From Apostichopus japonicus (Eukaryota; Echinodermata; Holothuroidea; Aspidochirotida; Stichopodidae), in assembly GCF_037975245.1 (NCBI RefSeq), contig NC_092582.1:11944001-12008000 (forward strand): DNA of 64,000 nt. The letters run 5' to 3'. This document shows, piece after piece, positions 35,575-46,593 of this stretch. The notes beneath the pieces are model-generated. The model saw only the letters and a program-made list of their open reading frames with translations, was not told where the DNA came from and did no database searches. The position numbers and the translations under genes were made by a program. Numbering within the stretch: the first letter of the stretch is position 1; every line of letters starts with the position of its first letter.

Positions 35575-38500
35575 TTGATTTGATTTGATTTGTTTATCAC
35601 GTGAATATATTCAATGTGATAGGAAGTCCTCTAAAAAACCTTCAGATGGCTTAACAATGTAGAGGACTCCCTGTAAAGAAAAGGAAAAAGAAAACAAAAT
35701 ATATAAGAAAAAATGAACATGTTTAATTAATAAGATGCAATAATTTTTGGAATAAAGTTTCTTCTGAATGATTTTGCAGAAGGTTTATTAATAATATTGT
35801 CTGATAGAGAATTCCATGTTTTGATTGTACGTGCCCTTAGTGATAACATCCCCATTGTAGAATTATACCTGTTATAATGTGCATTGCCTGAAGATCTGGT
35901 ATTGTAATGATGAATATCACTGTTACATATTAAGTAGTCATTAAAAGCATTTGGTAACAGTCCATTCCATGCCTTATAAGCAAATGTAGCAAGGTTAACC
36001 CTAATAATGTCATCAGCTTTTAACAACTTAGAACGCTTAATGGCAAAGTAGTTGAGAGGGTAGAAAGCTACAAGTACCTGGGAACGTATATTGATAATGA
36101 ACTTAATTGGAATGTTCACACAAAGGCTGTTAAGGGTAAAGCCTGCCAACGACTTTATGTCCTTAGAAAATTAAAACAATGCAGAGTTAATTATACCATC
36201 ATGAAATTATTCTACCAGTCAATCATCCAAAGTGTCATTTCGTCCAGTATTATATGTTTCTTTGGTAGTATGCCGAAGAAGTACAGGGCAGAGCTGGAAC
36301 GTGTTCAGAAGTTAGCTGAAGGCTGTATTGGTTCAAGTCTTCCGTCACTCTCAATTATATACGAAGAGAGTCTGTTAAAGAAACTAAAAAATATAAAAGA
36401 AGATCACACACACCCTTTTCACAGACATATCATTTTCAACAGATCCGGGATACGATTACAGGTGCCCAATACAAAAACGTCCAGGTTCCATAATTCTTTC
36501 TTACCTGAGGCAATACACTTATTTAACTCACGTGATCTGGCCACTGTGTGATCTATCACTTGCAGCCCTCTGTGCTGCCCCTGTTACTGTTCTGGTTCTG
36601 CCTATTTAGTTTTATTCTCGTAGCTGTTCACTTATAGTTTACTTATTGTATGTTTATGTTTGTATTCACTATTGTTTTATGTTTACTGTCGACGGGAAAT
36701 AATTTCAGTTTTCTGTTTTTCTGAAATGGACAATAAATTTTCTATCTATCTATAAAAAGAGGATTTGTGTGGTCCCGTGGTTTGGCATGTGTTATATGGC
36801 AGACTGCTATCTTCTGTGTAATACAAATGGGATTCAGATTGGTATATCTAGTACCAGACCATATGTTTACAATAATATGTAATATGTGGCTGGACTAATG
36901 TCTGATAGAGAATCTTTAATATGTGTTGTGGCAGATAATGCTTAGGCTTAGCTAAAACACCGGTGTTTTTTGCAACTTTTCTACAGACAGTTGTAACGTG
37001 GTCACGCCATTTAAGTTAATGATCTATATATATACGCCTAACAATCTAGTACTATTGACTTGTTGTAGTCTTTTACTACCCATAGTAATATCAGCATTCC
37101 ATGTAAAATTTTTAGAAGTATTAAAAACTATATAGTTTGTTTTATCAATATTCAATGATAATTTGTTGCCAGAGAACCAGTCGCTGAACTTGTCTAATTC
37201 AGTTGATACTTCAATATGAAATAAAGTTCTCGATTGTGATACGAAGAAGATATTTGTGTCGTCAGCAAACAAAACAACTTTAACTTTATCAGAAACATTG
37301 GTAATGTCATTAACTTATGGGATAAAAAGCAATTGACCAAGTATAGAGCCTTGTGGCACACCACATTGAATTCTCTCCGGTTGGGAATGAGCATTTTTGT
37401 AGGATGTATATTGGTAGCGGTTTGCTAAGTAACTGTCGATCCAATTAAGAGGGGTTCCTCTTATGCTGTAACGGTGTAATTTATTCAGCAGAATTGTGTG
37501 GTCTATTGTGTCAAATGCCTTTGAGAGGTCCAGGAAAACCCCGACACAGGTACTATTCTTGTCAAGATTACTATACAAATTGTCAATGGCATCAGCTAGT
37601 GTTAGCTCAGTGGAGTGTTCAGGATGGAATCCATACTGTTCCTGGCATAAATTGTTATATTTTGAAATAAAGTTAAAAATACGATTATACATAAGCCTTT
37701 CAACTATTTTGGAAAAACATGATAATAGTGATGTAGGTCGATAATTTTCAAAGTTTTCTGAATCCCCTTTCTTAAAGACAGGGATGACCTTGGCAATTTT
37801 TAGCATATCAGGAAAAATACCGGTATTGAACGACAAATTACAAATGTGGGTGAATGGTTTGGTAATAAATAGGATAACTTGTCTTACAATACCATGCTTA
37901 AAATCATCGTATCCAGCTGCTTTATCGGGTTTCATGCAAGAGGCTGCTGTTTTTAACAACTCCTCCTCACTGACAGGATGAGAAAACATGGAATGAGTGT
38001 TAACATCAATGTTCACAGATTCCTGTGATTTACGTTTGTGGTTGATTTTACTTGCCAGTGATGGCCCCAGATTGACGAAAAAGTCATTAAATTTATTAGC
38101 AATGTCATGGTCGGTGTTAATCTCTTTGTCACCATCCTTGAAAAAGAGGGATACGATGATTGTTTACGACCTTTATGGAGTAGTTGGTTAATGGTATCCC
38201 ATGTGCCTTTTGGGTTACTCCTCGCATTATCAAATTTATTGTTGAAATATAATTTTCTAGAAAATTTGATAACATGATTGAGCTTATTGCGATATTGAGA
38301 ATAAATAGTTTTATTTACACCAGACGGGTTCTTAATATGTCTTTTAAATAGCTTATCTTTTCTTTTGATAGAAAATAGAATACCTGCAGTAATCCACAGG
38401 TGTCTCTTTCGACGTCTCTTAGATTTGGTGACGCATTGCTCAGGAAAGCATTGATTATATATGGCATTGAAATTGTTATAAAACATAGAATAGGCAATGT

Positions 38501-39130
38501 TTGCATCAGTTTGGGATGAAACATTTTCCCAAGAAGCATCTAGGATTGTTGAGAAGAAATTCTGTACATTTGTTTTGCAGTAGTTCCTCACATACATAGG
38601 GCCCCTTTGCCTACTTTTGTGTATGGCAGTTTGGAGAAATAATGGATGATGGTCACTGAGATCGGTTACAAAGATACCAGTTATTAGTTTGCAGTCATCA
38701 TAGGTTATAACATTATCTAAAAGAGTTGCAGACGTGCAACCCACACGGGTAGGTTTGGTAATAGTAGGACAAAATCCACTGGCATATAGTAAGTTTAAAA
38801 AGTCAGCAGATTTAATATTGTCAGCAAGATCAATATTATAATCACCCATAATGTACGCACTATGTCGTTCATTCGGGAGTTGGGTTAAAATTTTGTTTAC
38901 GTGTGTCAGAAAAATATGCGGTGAACTTTTTGGAGGCCTATAAATTACGCCTATGGTATAATTTTTCATTGCTGATGTTATGTCAACCTCAATGAACATT
39001 GACAAAATCATTGAAAATGCTTATATGGTTTCTGAGTTTGAAATTTAAATCGTTGTTTACAAATAAACAAACACCGCCACCTCTCCTTTCAGGACGTGTA
39101 ATAACATGTTTCATTTGTAACTTTTCTAAG
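35575..39130 (-). mobile_element. LINE-A copy, longest in the window, with a second LINE nested in it
   Basis: Read on the minus strand: partial apurinic-type endonuclease (39237-38600; RPERRGGGVCLFVNNDL, MGDYNIDL, LSDHHPLF), linker (to about 38020), reverse transcriptase (38016-37315; GVFLDLSKAFDTIDHTILL, CGVPQGSILG), FADDTNIFF (37272 onward), C-terminal domain (37020-36754 and 36040-35727; YKAWNGLLPNAF), then the hairpin tail to 35575. Frame breaks occur near 39000, 38150 and 37320. The start of the endonuclease is missing. The C-terminal domain is interrupted by a plus-strand insertion at 36041-36753. Confidence 0.88.
36041..36753 (+). mobile_element. Rex1/L2-like LINE fragment inserted in LINE-A
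   Basis: The plus-strand frame begins GKVVERVESYKYLGTYIDNE and continues to 36551 (ACQRLYVLRKLKQCRV, IQSVISSSIICFFGSM, RSGIRLQVPNTKTSRFHNSF). This is the C-terminal part of a Rex1/L2-type ORF2. The 3-prime UTR ends in the short repeat TTTTCTATCTATCTAT. On the minus strand the host LINE frame stops at one side (NPLF) and resumes in register at the other (KRSKLLKADD), which places the junctions within a base or two. Any target duplication is at most 2 bp. Confidence 0.85.
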
Positions 39131-39160
39131 ATTTTGACTGATATGATGCTTTTTTTGTAG

Positions 39161-39241
39161 TTTGACGTGAAGTTAGGTGTTGCAGAAAATGTACGTTTGC
39201 AGTGTATGCTGAGGGCAGCTATGGAGACCAGGTACAATCAG
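39161..39241 (+). CDS. Candidate 81-nt exon, unknown gene
   Basis: TTTTTTTGTAG precedes 27 phase-0 codons (FDVKLGVAENVRLQCMLRAA and onward), followed by a perfect GTAAGT donor. It lies just beyond the 5-prime edge of the LINE-A copy and about 1.9 kb before the first adducin exon on the same strand. The translation does not match the adducin segment expected at this point, so it may belong to another gene or be fortuitous. Confidence 0.35.
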
Positions 39242-41097
39242 GTAAGTTCGTTCCTTACTTTTTAAACATCTTAGGTCCAAGCATGTGTTATATTATGTGA
39301 TATGCCTGCTACTATACTGTACTAGATGGAATAATTATTTCAGTATGTGAACGAAGACGTTACAAGTATTCATATTTGCTTGCATTTCATTTTTATATTG
39401 TAGGTGATTTCTGTTGGTAGACAGCATAAGGCTAGATAGGTTGCACATATTCTGTGATATTTGCCAGTAGCACCCTCAGTTTTATCACAAGTTTTTGTAG
39501 TATAAGATGGCCGTGTCCATGTGTTCGATAAAGGTAACTGTTGTGTACATATTGTTGTTGGCGTTGGTACATAATAGTATTCCATGGCATTGGGATTAGT
39601 TGGTCATATGTACACTTAGAGTTGTAATAAATAAGCTGTATTGATTCCCTTCAGCTATCATCTATTGACAAAGCAAATATTTTTTTAGATGCTTATGGAT
39701 TTTGGACAAATTTAAGATTTTATATCTTATTTTTTTTTATCATATGTCGGTTATAGCCATGATTTTTAGAATAGAAGGTTAATTTTTGACATGAGATGCA
39801 TTGTGGGTTGCATGGCATAAGCATTTAAAAGAGCCTTCTACTCCTTAATATTAAAGGAGCCATTTACTCTTTAATATTTTCTGAGCATTAAAGGAGTGTT
39901 CCAACATTTAAAAGCTAGTTTATGATTTTATCAAGCATTGTTTAATTATTACACATTTGTTTTCCTTTTCCTCCTATTTTTTGATGTAGAGCTTGCTAGT
40001 GGGGAACAAAATACCAGCGCTTAAAGAGAAAAACTGAGTTCTGCCTTCCCTTGCCATACTATATCTCCCCCCCACCCACCCCTCCCCTTGGATGTCGCAA
40101 CCAGACTTCTCTAACCACCCAATCCTTTACATATAAACAATGTCCAATCAATTGCCAGGTAGTGTTTATAGAGTTATAGAACAACAGTGTTTGTTTCAAT
40201 TATCAAGGCGACTTCTCTGCATATGCTGGTCTTTTCTACTGCTCTCAAATGCTAGCTAATGGCTAACTTGATCAATTGTCTTGCATTCTTTTCTTGATAT
40301 AGTTTTGCCTTCTTTTGTGTAATCTAAATAATTAAGTCACTCACTGTTTTATTTAAAGGCAACAATGAACTAAGGGATTTTTTTTGGATCAACAGATAAC
40401 TTCTGGAGAAGAGTGGAATAACCCCAATGTTGGATGCTTCTCGGCCAAAAGATGTTTTTCTCATCAACTTCAAAGCAGTTGCTACATATTGATAGATAGT
40501 GTTCAAAGTTAAAAGTCTGCCAAAGCAATAGTAAAAGTAATAATAAATCCAGACAAGGTGCTAAATGCATTTAACATGTGCACACTTCGGCAGCCGCTGC
40601 TGTGAGTTTAATTCATTTATTTGTTTTATCACCAATTGTGTACAAAGGGAAAGGAAGTCTCATAATAAGTCATAAAAGACTTAACAAGGTCGGAGACTCG
40701 CTGGGAGAAAAGAAAAAAAAATGAACAAATAGGTGAGTATCCACCTTTATAATTACTTTCATGATTCTTAGAGCAGGTTCCTTTTTTCTTTACTTGGATT
40801 TTGATCACTTTTTTTTAAGATCTTTAGCTTGACTTGTCACATTTCGATTTGTTTTGATTAATACCTGGTTGACTTTATAAATTTGCTGACCACATAAAAG
40901 AAAAGAAAAAGAAGAATAAAAACTACCTTAAAAGCAATGATGTCATAGATTATGTAGGATTTTAAATGTTCTTTGAATATTCAATATGTTTGCCTAGCAT
41001 TACCCTTCCTGCAAGTTGTTGACCAAAGCAAATCGTTAAAAGCAAAGATGTCATAGAATATGAAGGATTTTGAATTTTTTGCTTTGTATCTTGACAG
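39242..41097. other. Intron-like DNA with a LINE-A tail
   Basis: No exon recognised. A near-palindrome (CTCCTTAATATTAAAGGAG) lies near 39840-39860, and a minus-strand LINE-A tail lies at 40612-40735. The 160 bases before 41098 contain the pyrimidine-rich acceptor of the adducin exon. Confidence 0.5.
40612..40735 (-). mobile_element. LINE-A 3-prime tail only
   Basis: Minus-strand copy of the family tail, with the hairpin arms AAGGAAGTCTC and GGAGACTCGC and a TTTATTTG end. No ORF sequence is attached, which indicates a severely truncated insertion. Confidence 0.75.
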
Positions 41098-41346
41098 GTC
41101 TCAACTATGAAGTGTGGCCTATTGCCGATCAGTCAAGTTGCCTTGATTTGTGGTGAGATCTCTATACTATGACTACACGGAGATCGTGGTCGAGGAGGAA
41201 CAGAAGGATCAAATCATCCCCCCTGGGGCCCCTGGACCCAAAAACAAGATCCTATTCTTGCGTAACCATGTATCGTCTGCTGTGGTGGGTCCATAGAGGA
41301 GGCGTACTTCCTAGCCCTCAACTGTGTAGCAGCATGTGAGATACAG
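41098..41346 (+). CDS. Adducin exon (aldolase-like head domain), two compensating indels
   Basis: The acceptor TTGACAG leads to STMKCGLLPISQVALICGEI, then PGPKNKILFLRNH, IEEAYFLALNCVAACEIQ and a GTAAAG donor. This is the end of the class II aldolase-like head of adducin, a membrane-skeleton protein that caps actin and recruits spectrin. The frame contains an extra base in 41161-41164 and lacks a G after 41270. The two cancel, and the exon is 249 nt, exactly 83 codons. As written, the frame would stop at TGA about 25 codons in. The upstream adducin exons are not recognisable in the window. Confidence 0.88.
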
Positions 41347-42349
41347 GTAAAGAATTAGCTGGACTTGGTCCAACGTGGTCGGATTGCTTGTAAAACTTAG
41401 CAGTGTGAGGCCAAATGTTTTCTGGTTATGTTACAGTTTGTTCATTCTCCTCCATTTCAGAATATTTTGGAGACCTGTGAAAGTTACAGAGCTTTCCTTT
41501 TTTAAGCTGTTTTTAAAGAGCCGGGAATGGGGTAAGGGGGGGGGAGGGGGTTAGGGTTGAAAATGGACAAGATTAGTCAACTCGAAACACAAAGTAAATG
41601 GTATGGATTGAGTTAATCTTTGTTATGACCCTCTCCTCTGAGAAAAGTTATCTGAAATTTTCAAACTGTTTCCAAACAATATAATCAATTTTGGAATTTT
41701 TATTGTCTTGGGAATGATTGTATCTCCTAGCCTACACGGAACTTGATTTTGCCATTAGCATAGTCTACTTCTGTATCAATATGTAGTCATTACACTCTCC
41801 TCAACTCTCTCCACCCCCGAAGATTCCGCTTCTGTACAAACTTTTGTTTGCTATTTCCTGAGTCAAACTAGGCTCTGAGTAACAGCAGAAAGCCACCCGC
41901 AATAGCAAAGCCTGCTCCATGAAATGAAAAGAAAATAACAGCGGTTGTAAAAGTATGTTTGACTGGAATAATTGCTAGTCTTGATGCGACTTGCCGACTC
42001 CAAATCAGATTTATGGATTTGGATTAAGGCATAGTAGGGGATGTTTGCTTTCTAACATGTATGTGCACTAATAATGTTGACATTCAGCGATAAAGTTCCC
42101 ATAATATTCTTTTTGATGTCTGACCCCAAGGGCAAGGTTACCCACCTGGGAGATGTGTTTCATTATTGACCTTGGAAACCAGGGTCTTTTGGCTAATGTA
42201 AATCCTTAGAAAAGCTACCAGTTGAAACTGTGGGAAAAATTTCCCTTAGAGATCATTCATGAAAGTCATAATTGAGTTTTCTATTTGTATGTCTTGAAGG
42301 TTCAGCAACACACTTTACTACTGGGTTAGCGGGAAGCAGGATTGTCACC
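41347..42349. other. Intron-like, no exon seen
   Basis: The adducin segment that normally follows the head domain (about 100 residues) was sought here and not found. The only landmark is a G-rich run near 41534-41550. Confidence 0.5.
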
Positions 42350-42741
42350 ATTCTGGACAAGGGCGTAGGAACCGGGGGGGGGGGGGGGGGGGGGGGCACC
42401 AGCCCCCCAATGAAAAATGTGGAGGGGCGGAAGTATCATTCCGCCCCCCTGCTCTGCAAGTCAGAAAACCCCTTTTTCATTTCCAAATGAGAAAAAAAGT
42501 CTCATTTGGAGCACCAAATTGCATCTAAGGCCAGGTGAAAATACAAAATTAAGTTTACAAAAAGGAGTGGGTGTTGAAGTGTGCTATATTGCACCAAATT
42601 GCATCTGAGGCCACCTGGAAATGCAAAAAATTCCAAAGGGGAGGGGGACACCCCCTCCCCTTAGACCCCTCCCCCAGGCCGGCCATCAGTCTTCAGCCCC
42701 CCCACTCAAAAATACCTTCCTACGCCACTGATTCTGGACAA
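42350..42741. mobile_element. 370-bp terminal-inverted-repeat element with 11-bp direct repeats
   Basis: The element occupies 42361-42730. The left end GGCGTAGGAACC and the right end TTCCTACGCC are inverted. ATTCTGGACAA flanks it exactly on both sides (42350-42360 and 42731-42741). Inside are a run of about 28 G near 42369-42397 and an internal direct repeat (CACCAAATTGCATCTRAGGCC at about 42512 and 42592). No protein is encoded. An 11-bp flanking duplication is long for hAT elements and more like retroposition, so the class is open. Confidence 0.75.
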
Positions 42742-42797
42742 TGTGATCCGGGCGCGGTGATTTGTTTCAAATATTGATGGGGTACATTTGCTTGGGT

Positions 42798-43487
42798 GCA
42801 GGCGCGTAGCAATTTTCATCCCCAAAATTGTTCTCGCGCTTTGTGATATTTTGTATATTACTATCTAAGCGGAGCGCCACCATCATTTGGCACGCAGCGT
42901 ACAAGAAAATTTCTGGTTTTGATAGCCCCCAGATCACCGAAAATGGCACTTCTCAGGCTTGAAAATGACCAACCAGATGAACACTTTTGCCTGAGAACCA
43001 AGTTTTTTCCACATAGTTTTTTTTTTTCATCCATTACCTATTTTAAGATTGACACCAGTCACACATCATGTTGGACCTCATTGCATCTCCTGTGGATCAT
43101 TGCTTTTGTAGGTAATACTACGTAACGGCCCACAATACCCGTCAGCCCCACTTTTCGAGGCCCATTATTTGTTCAGAATTTGAATAAACAAATTCACTTC
43201 AAACATGCCCATAATGTTGCACAAAATATCATCTATGGACAACCAATATAGAAAAAAAACCTTCAACCCCTAACAGACCTGTCAAAATTGCACGAGTAGA
43301 GGGAAGTATGATGAAGAATGTTGGTCAGGGAATTTTTCGAAAATTCAGACACAGTTAATTTATTGGTGAACAAATATTAACACCTCTTATAACAGCTACT
43401 ATAAAACTTCGATATCATAAAAAAAAATACAAAAAAAAAAATTGAGGGGGGGCGGTCTCCCCCTTCGCCCCCTGGCTACGCTCCTGC
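42798..43487. mobile_element. 690-bp terminal-inverted-repeat element (MITE-like)
   Basis: GCAGGCGCGTAGC (42798-42810) is inverted at GCTACGCTCCTGC (43475-43487) with one mismatch. No target duplication is evident. The block at about 42864-42935 (CTATCTAAGCGGAGCGCCAC, then CAGCGTACAAGAAA) also occurs in the hAT-like MITE at 18.4 kb, which suggests related non-autonomous families. G and C runs lie next to the right end. No transposase is present. Confidence 0.65.
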
Positions 43488-43576
43488 GGTTAGAAATCTT
43501 GTAGGAAACAGGCCAAATGGAAACCCAGTGATTATGCGTCATCCACAACTCTTCTCTCTGGTTACATTTTTCACAG

Positions 43577-43678
43577 TGGGTAGGTGACAAGGACCCCAAG
43601 AGTGGTGATGCAGTCGCTATCACCGATCCACAACATTTTGCAAGACAGGGACAAGATCATAAGGAGTACAAGAAGAAG
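43577..43678 (+). CDS. Adducin neck-region exon
   Basis: TTTTTCACAG precedes 34 codons without interruption (WVGDKDPKSGDAVAITDPQH, then FARQGQDHKEYKKK), followed by GTTTAA. Adducins have a KW segment followed by an xIEDPNQFVPxGTNPKExK-type motif in the neck, and this exon matches it in order and spacing. The exon is in phase 0 on both sides. The donor GTTTAA is weak but in the right phase for the exon at 44524. Confidence 0.8.
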
Positions 43679-44523
43679 GTTTAAACTACGTTGATGACGT
43701 TATACACTGTTATTTCTAATTGATTGTTTATTTTTGTTATTTGTCACCACTTTCTCCTTCCTCTCACTTCTTTCCCATTTTTTCGCCTTTCCCCTAATTC
43801 GGTCTTCCGAGGAGTGAATGATGTATCTGGTATGTTGTAGAAATAGTGGTAAAAAAGAAAGATAATGTAAAAGTGTATCAGTGGGTGTTGCCCTGGATTC
43901 GTTGAAGCGGACTCCCCACGTAGGTAGGGTTCTCCCCTTGTAGGGAGCGGACTCCCCATTTAGGGAGCCATTTCCACATATAGGGAGGGTTCACCTAAGA
44001 AAGGTTTTTAAGTTGTGCTATTTACTACTTTTGTATTTTTATGGTAGGTTGAAGCGGATGGGTGTATATTTCCTCACGCCCCCTACCCCCTTCCCACCCA
44101 GGATCATTTTACACACAGCAGACCCTTAGCAAGCCTCAAAAATTTGCTGTGAGAACTTTAAACATTCTTAAATCTCTCCTCCTTAGTATCACTATTCAAT
44201 GTCCTCTTAGTGTTATGTTATGTGTCTTCTTAGTGCTATGTTATGTGTTCTGTCATTCTGACATCTTTGATAGATGTCCCAAAGAGTGTCTGCCGGTGAA
44301 GTTTCCGTAACCATATTACCCAGAAATGAAAAATTGATGAGGTCACACCTGCATCCAACAGAACGAGGCATTTAGCACTCATGCCACATGCTCCTTGCAG
44401 CTGGTGCCAGGACTGCGGTGGCAAAAGGCATGAATTTTTAATGCCTCATCCTTAATGGCAGAGAGACTATGAATAGAAGTGTTATAATATTACCAACGAG
44501 GATGTTTACTCTTTGAATTTCAG
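43679..44523. other. Intron between adducin exons
   Basis: Contains the minisatellite at 43895-43995 and otherwise no coding signal. The minus-strand frame 43744-43959 is an artefact of that repeat. Confidence 0.55.
43895..43995. repeat. Degenerate minisatellite, about 27-bp period
   Basis: The words GCGGACTCCCC, GTAGGGAG and TTTAGGGAG recur three to four times. It is rich in GGGAG/CTCCCC and so locally self-complementary. Confidence 0.65.
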
Positions 44524-44616
44524 ATTAGGCAAGAGCGTTTTGGGAATTAGACGCACCCTGGACCCATCTCTGAAGTTCTGGCAGGTATAACTAATGGAGA
44601 TGCTTGCAGAACACAG
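44524..44616 (+). CDS. Adducin neck exon with an in-frame TAG
   Basis: AATTTCAG precedes IRQERFGN, then TAG (44548-44550), then THPGPISEVLAGITNGDACR in the same frame, ending CAG/GTGCGT. Adducins have IRE..., then xAGPQSQxLAG at this point, so the match continues across the stop. An alternative donor (GGCAG/GTATAA at 44584) would shorten the exon. Either a substitution error or a real nonsense mutation is possible. No later adducin exons (tail, lysine-rich C-terminus) were found before the window ends. Confidence 0.72.
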
Positions 44617-46552
44617 GTGCGTTGGAATTTTCCTTGTCTCTGGCCCCCTCTACCTTCCATTTTTCTCCCCACCCCCTCTGCATTTATCTATTAAGTCCAC
44701 ATTCTTAAAGGATATCTCTTGTTTTAGATTATGAAGAGCAGAGCCACCCACCTATTTCTGTTTATAGATTGTTTATCATTTGCATACTAGTATAAAGTAT
44801 ACCGACTAAGTAGTGTAGTATGTCAGCTGATAAGGCTTTTTGTGGACAAGACCGTAATAAGTTGGTGTAGGGTTACACAGCAGTTGTACGGGTATGCTAC
44901 TGTAGACAAGGACAGAATAAAGCGCCCTCGCTACCTGTTGTGTTCTAACACGTCTCATACCAGCACAACAGTGTCCTGTTTCATTTAAGCTTTAACACTG
45001 GTTCGAGAGTAAACCACCTGTATCAGCCCGATGACCCTCTAGTAATATTGTAAACATTGATCAAGATCTAATAATATGGTAAAGTTTGATCCAGTTTTGT
45101 ACCAGTTAACTTAAGAATAGAAAGTCTTTTTTTTTCTGTCTGTAGTTAGGTAATACAGTAGCTTGGCTGGCCTATCCCCCAATCCCAACAATTATTTTTA
45201 TGTTATTTGATTAAGCATTATCTTGACGGCACCTACAAATGGGCTGCCAAAAACTTAAGTATCGTTGCTTAGAAAAATTGTAAAAATCTTCATCATTAAT
45301 CCAAAACAAGCACTAAGTAATAGAAAGAGAGAAAATAAAAGGGAGGGGGGGGGGCAATTTTGTTTTATCAATGTGCCTGGTGTGACAGTCGTTAGGATAC
45401 GATTCATGTGTACTTATTAAAGTGTGGTGAAAATGACGGATGGTCTCGACATTCCTTCCGTTAGGTTCTATGTAAGTAATATCAGTGAATGTACCACAAG
45501 AAAGTACATGAGCTACGGGGAAAAGTTGAGATATTAGCCACTCCCCCCTCCTCCCCCCACCCCACTCCACCCAGTAAAATGTGTGGTTAAATTGACACTG
45601 AAGCTAGTACTTGGACATGCCACTGGAGTTGCACTTCATGTTAAAATCAATAGGTTGAACAAACTCCCATTGATAAGATCGAACTAATTGATCAATCTCA
45701 ACTTACTAAAGCCAGCTTACTCGGAAACAAATATCTTTCAGTTATGGCTTGTTTTGACATTCTTCATTAATGATTACACAAAGTGATTGGTTTTAAGTGT
45801 AGAAATCATGTCACCTTTTATGTGAGTCATAAATCAATGCTTTGCTTTACTTTTGTTGGTGAACTCGGTTTGATCAGTGCTGTTCTACCCAACCTCTACC
45901 CCCCACCTATCCCCACCCCCCAAATTGCAGTTGTTTTCGGATTGGTTTGACTAGACACACATGTTTGAAAGACTTGCCTGCAGCTTTTGTTTACTTTTCA
46001 ATTGAGTGTTTTGTTTTGAAATTATTTTTGAAGTGATATTGTTTTCGTAAGCTTCACTTTCACCCTTTTTTTGCATGAAAAAATGTTTTGATTGTAATGT
46101 GTGTATCTTTGCTGAACATCAGAAAGAAAAAAAATAAAAGAAGATAATTTCATAATGAAACTATAGTTTAGAGAATTAATACGCAGGAGATTCTCAAAGA
46201 ATATTATTTTAGATTTGCCAGATTTTCTGAAAACATCGGTTCTGATCCTGTTTCTAGCTTTAGTGTTTGGCTAACAAACAGTTTTAAACAAAAAAAATGG
46301 GGAAAAAAGTGCTCCTTTAATCTAAATTGCCTGCATGGAATATAGCTCCACTTTTAGTCAAATTACAGTAGTGCATGTCACCTTTAAACCCTGTCTTTCT
46401 TCAATCTCCTTAAACTAGATCCCCCAAAATTGCTTGACTTTCTCTCCAAACTGGGATGTTGCCTCGACCAAAAAGAGGGCAGAAAGGAGAAACTGTTTTC
46501 TTTCTTAATTCAGCCATTTTTTGGGGCATTTGCTACAATGATGTGATTTTGC

Positions 46553-46593
46553 TGTGACGTTGTCACAACTTGTCACAACGTGTCACAAGTCTG
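46553..46593. repeat. TGTCACAA cluster
   Basis: Three copies of TTGTCACAA/GTGTCACAA spaced 10 bp apart and preceded by TGTGACG. TTGTCACAA is itself nearly palindromic. Regular one-turn spacing could be a binding-site cluster or simply a short tandem repeat. Confidence 0.5.

Noticed and set aside
42272-42490. 72-codon plus-strand frame with a glycine run
   Set aside because: It reads through the G homopolymer of the TIR element.
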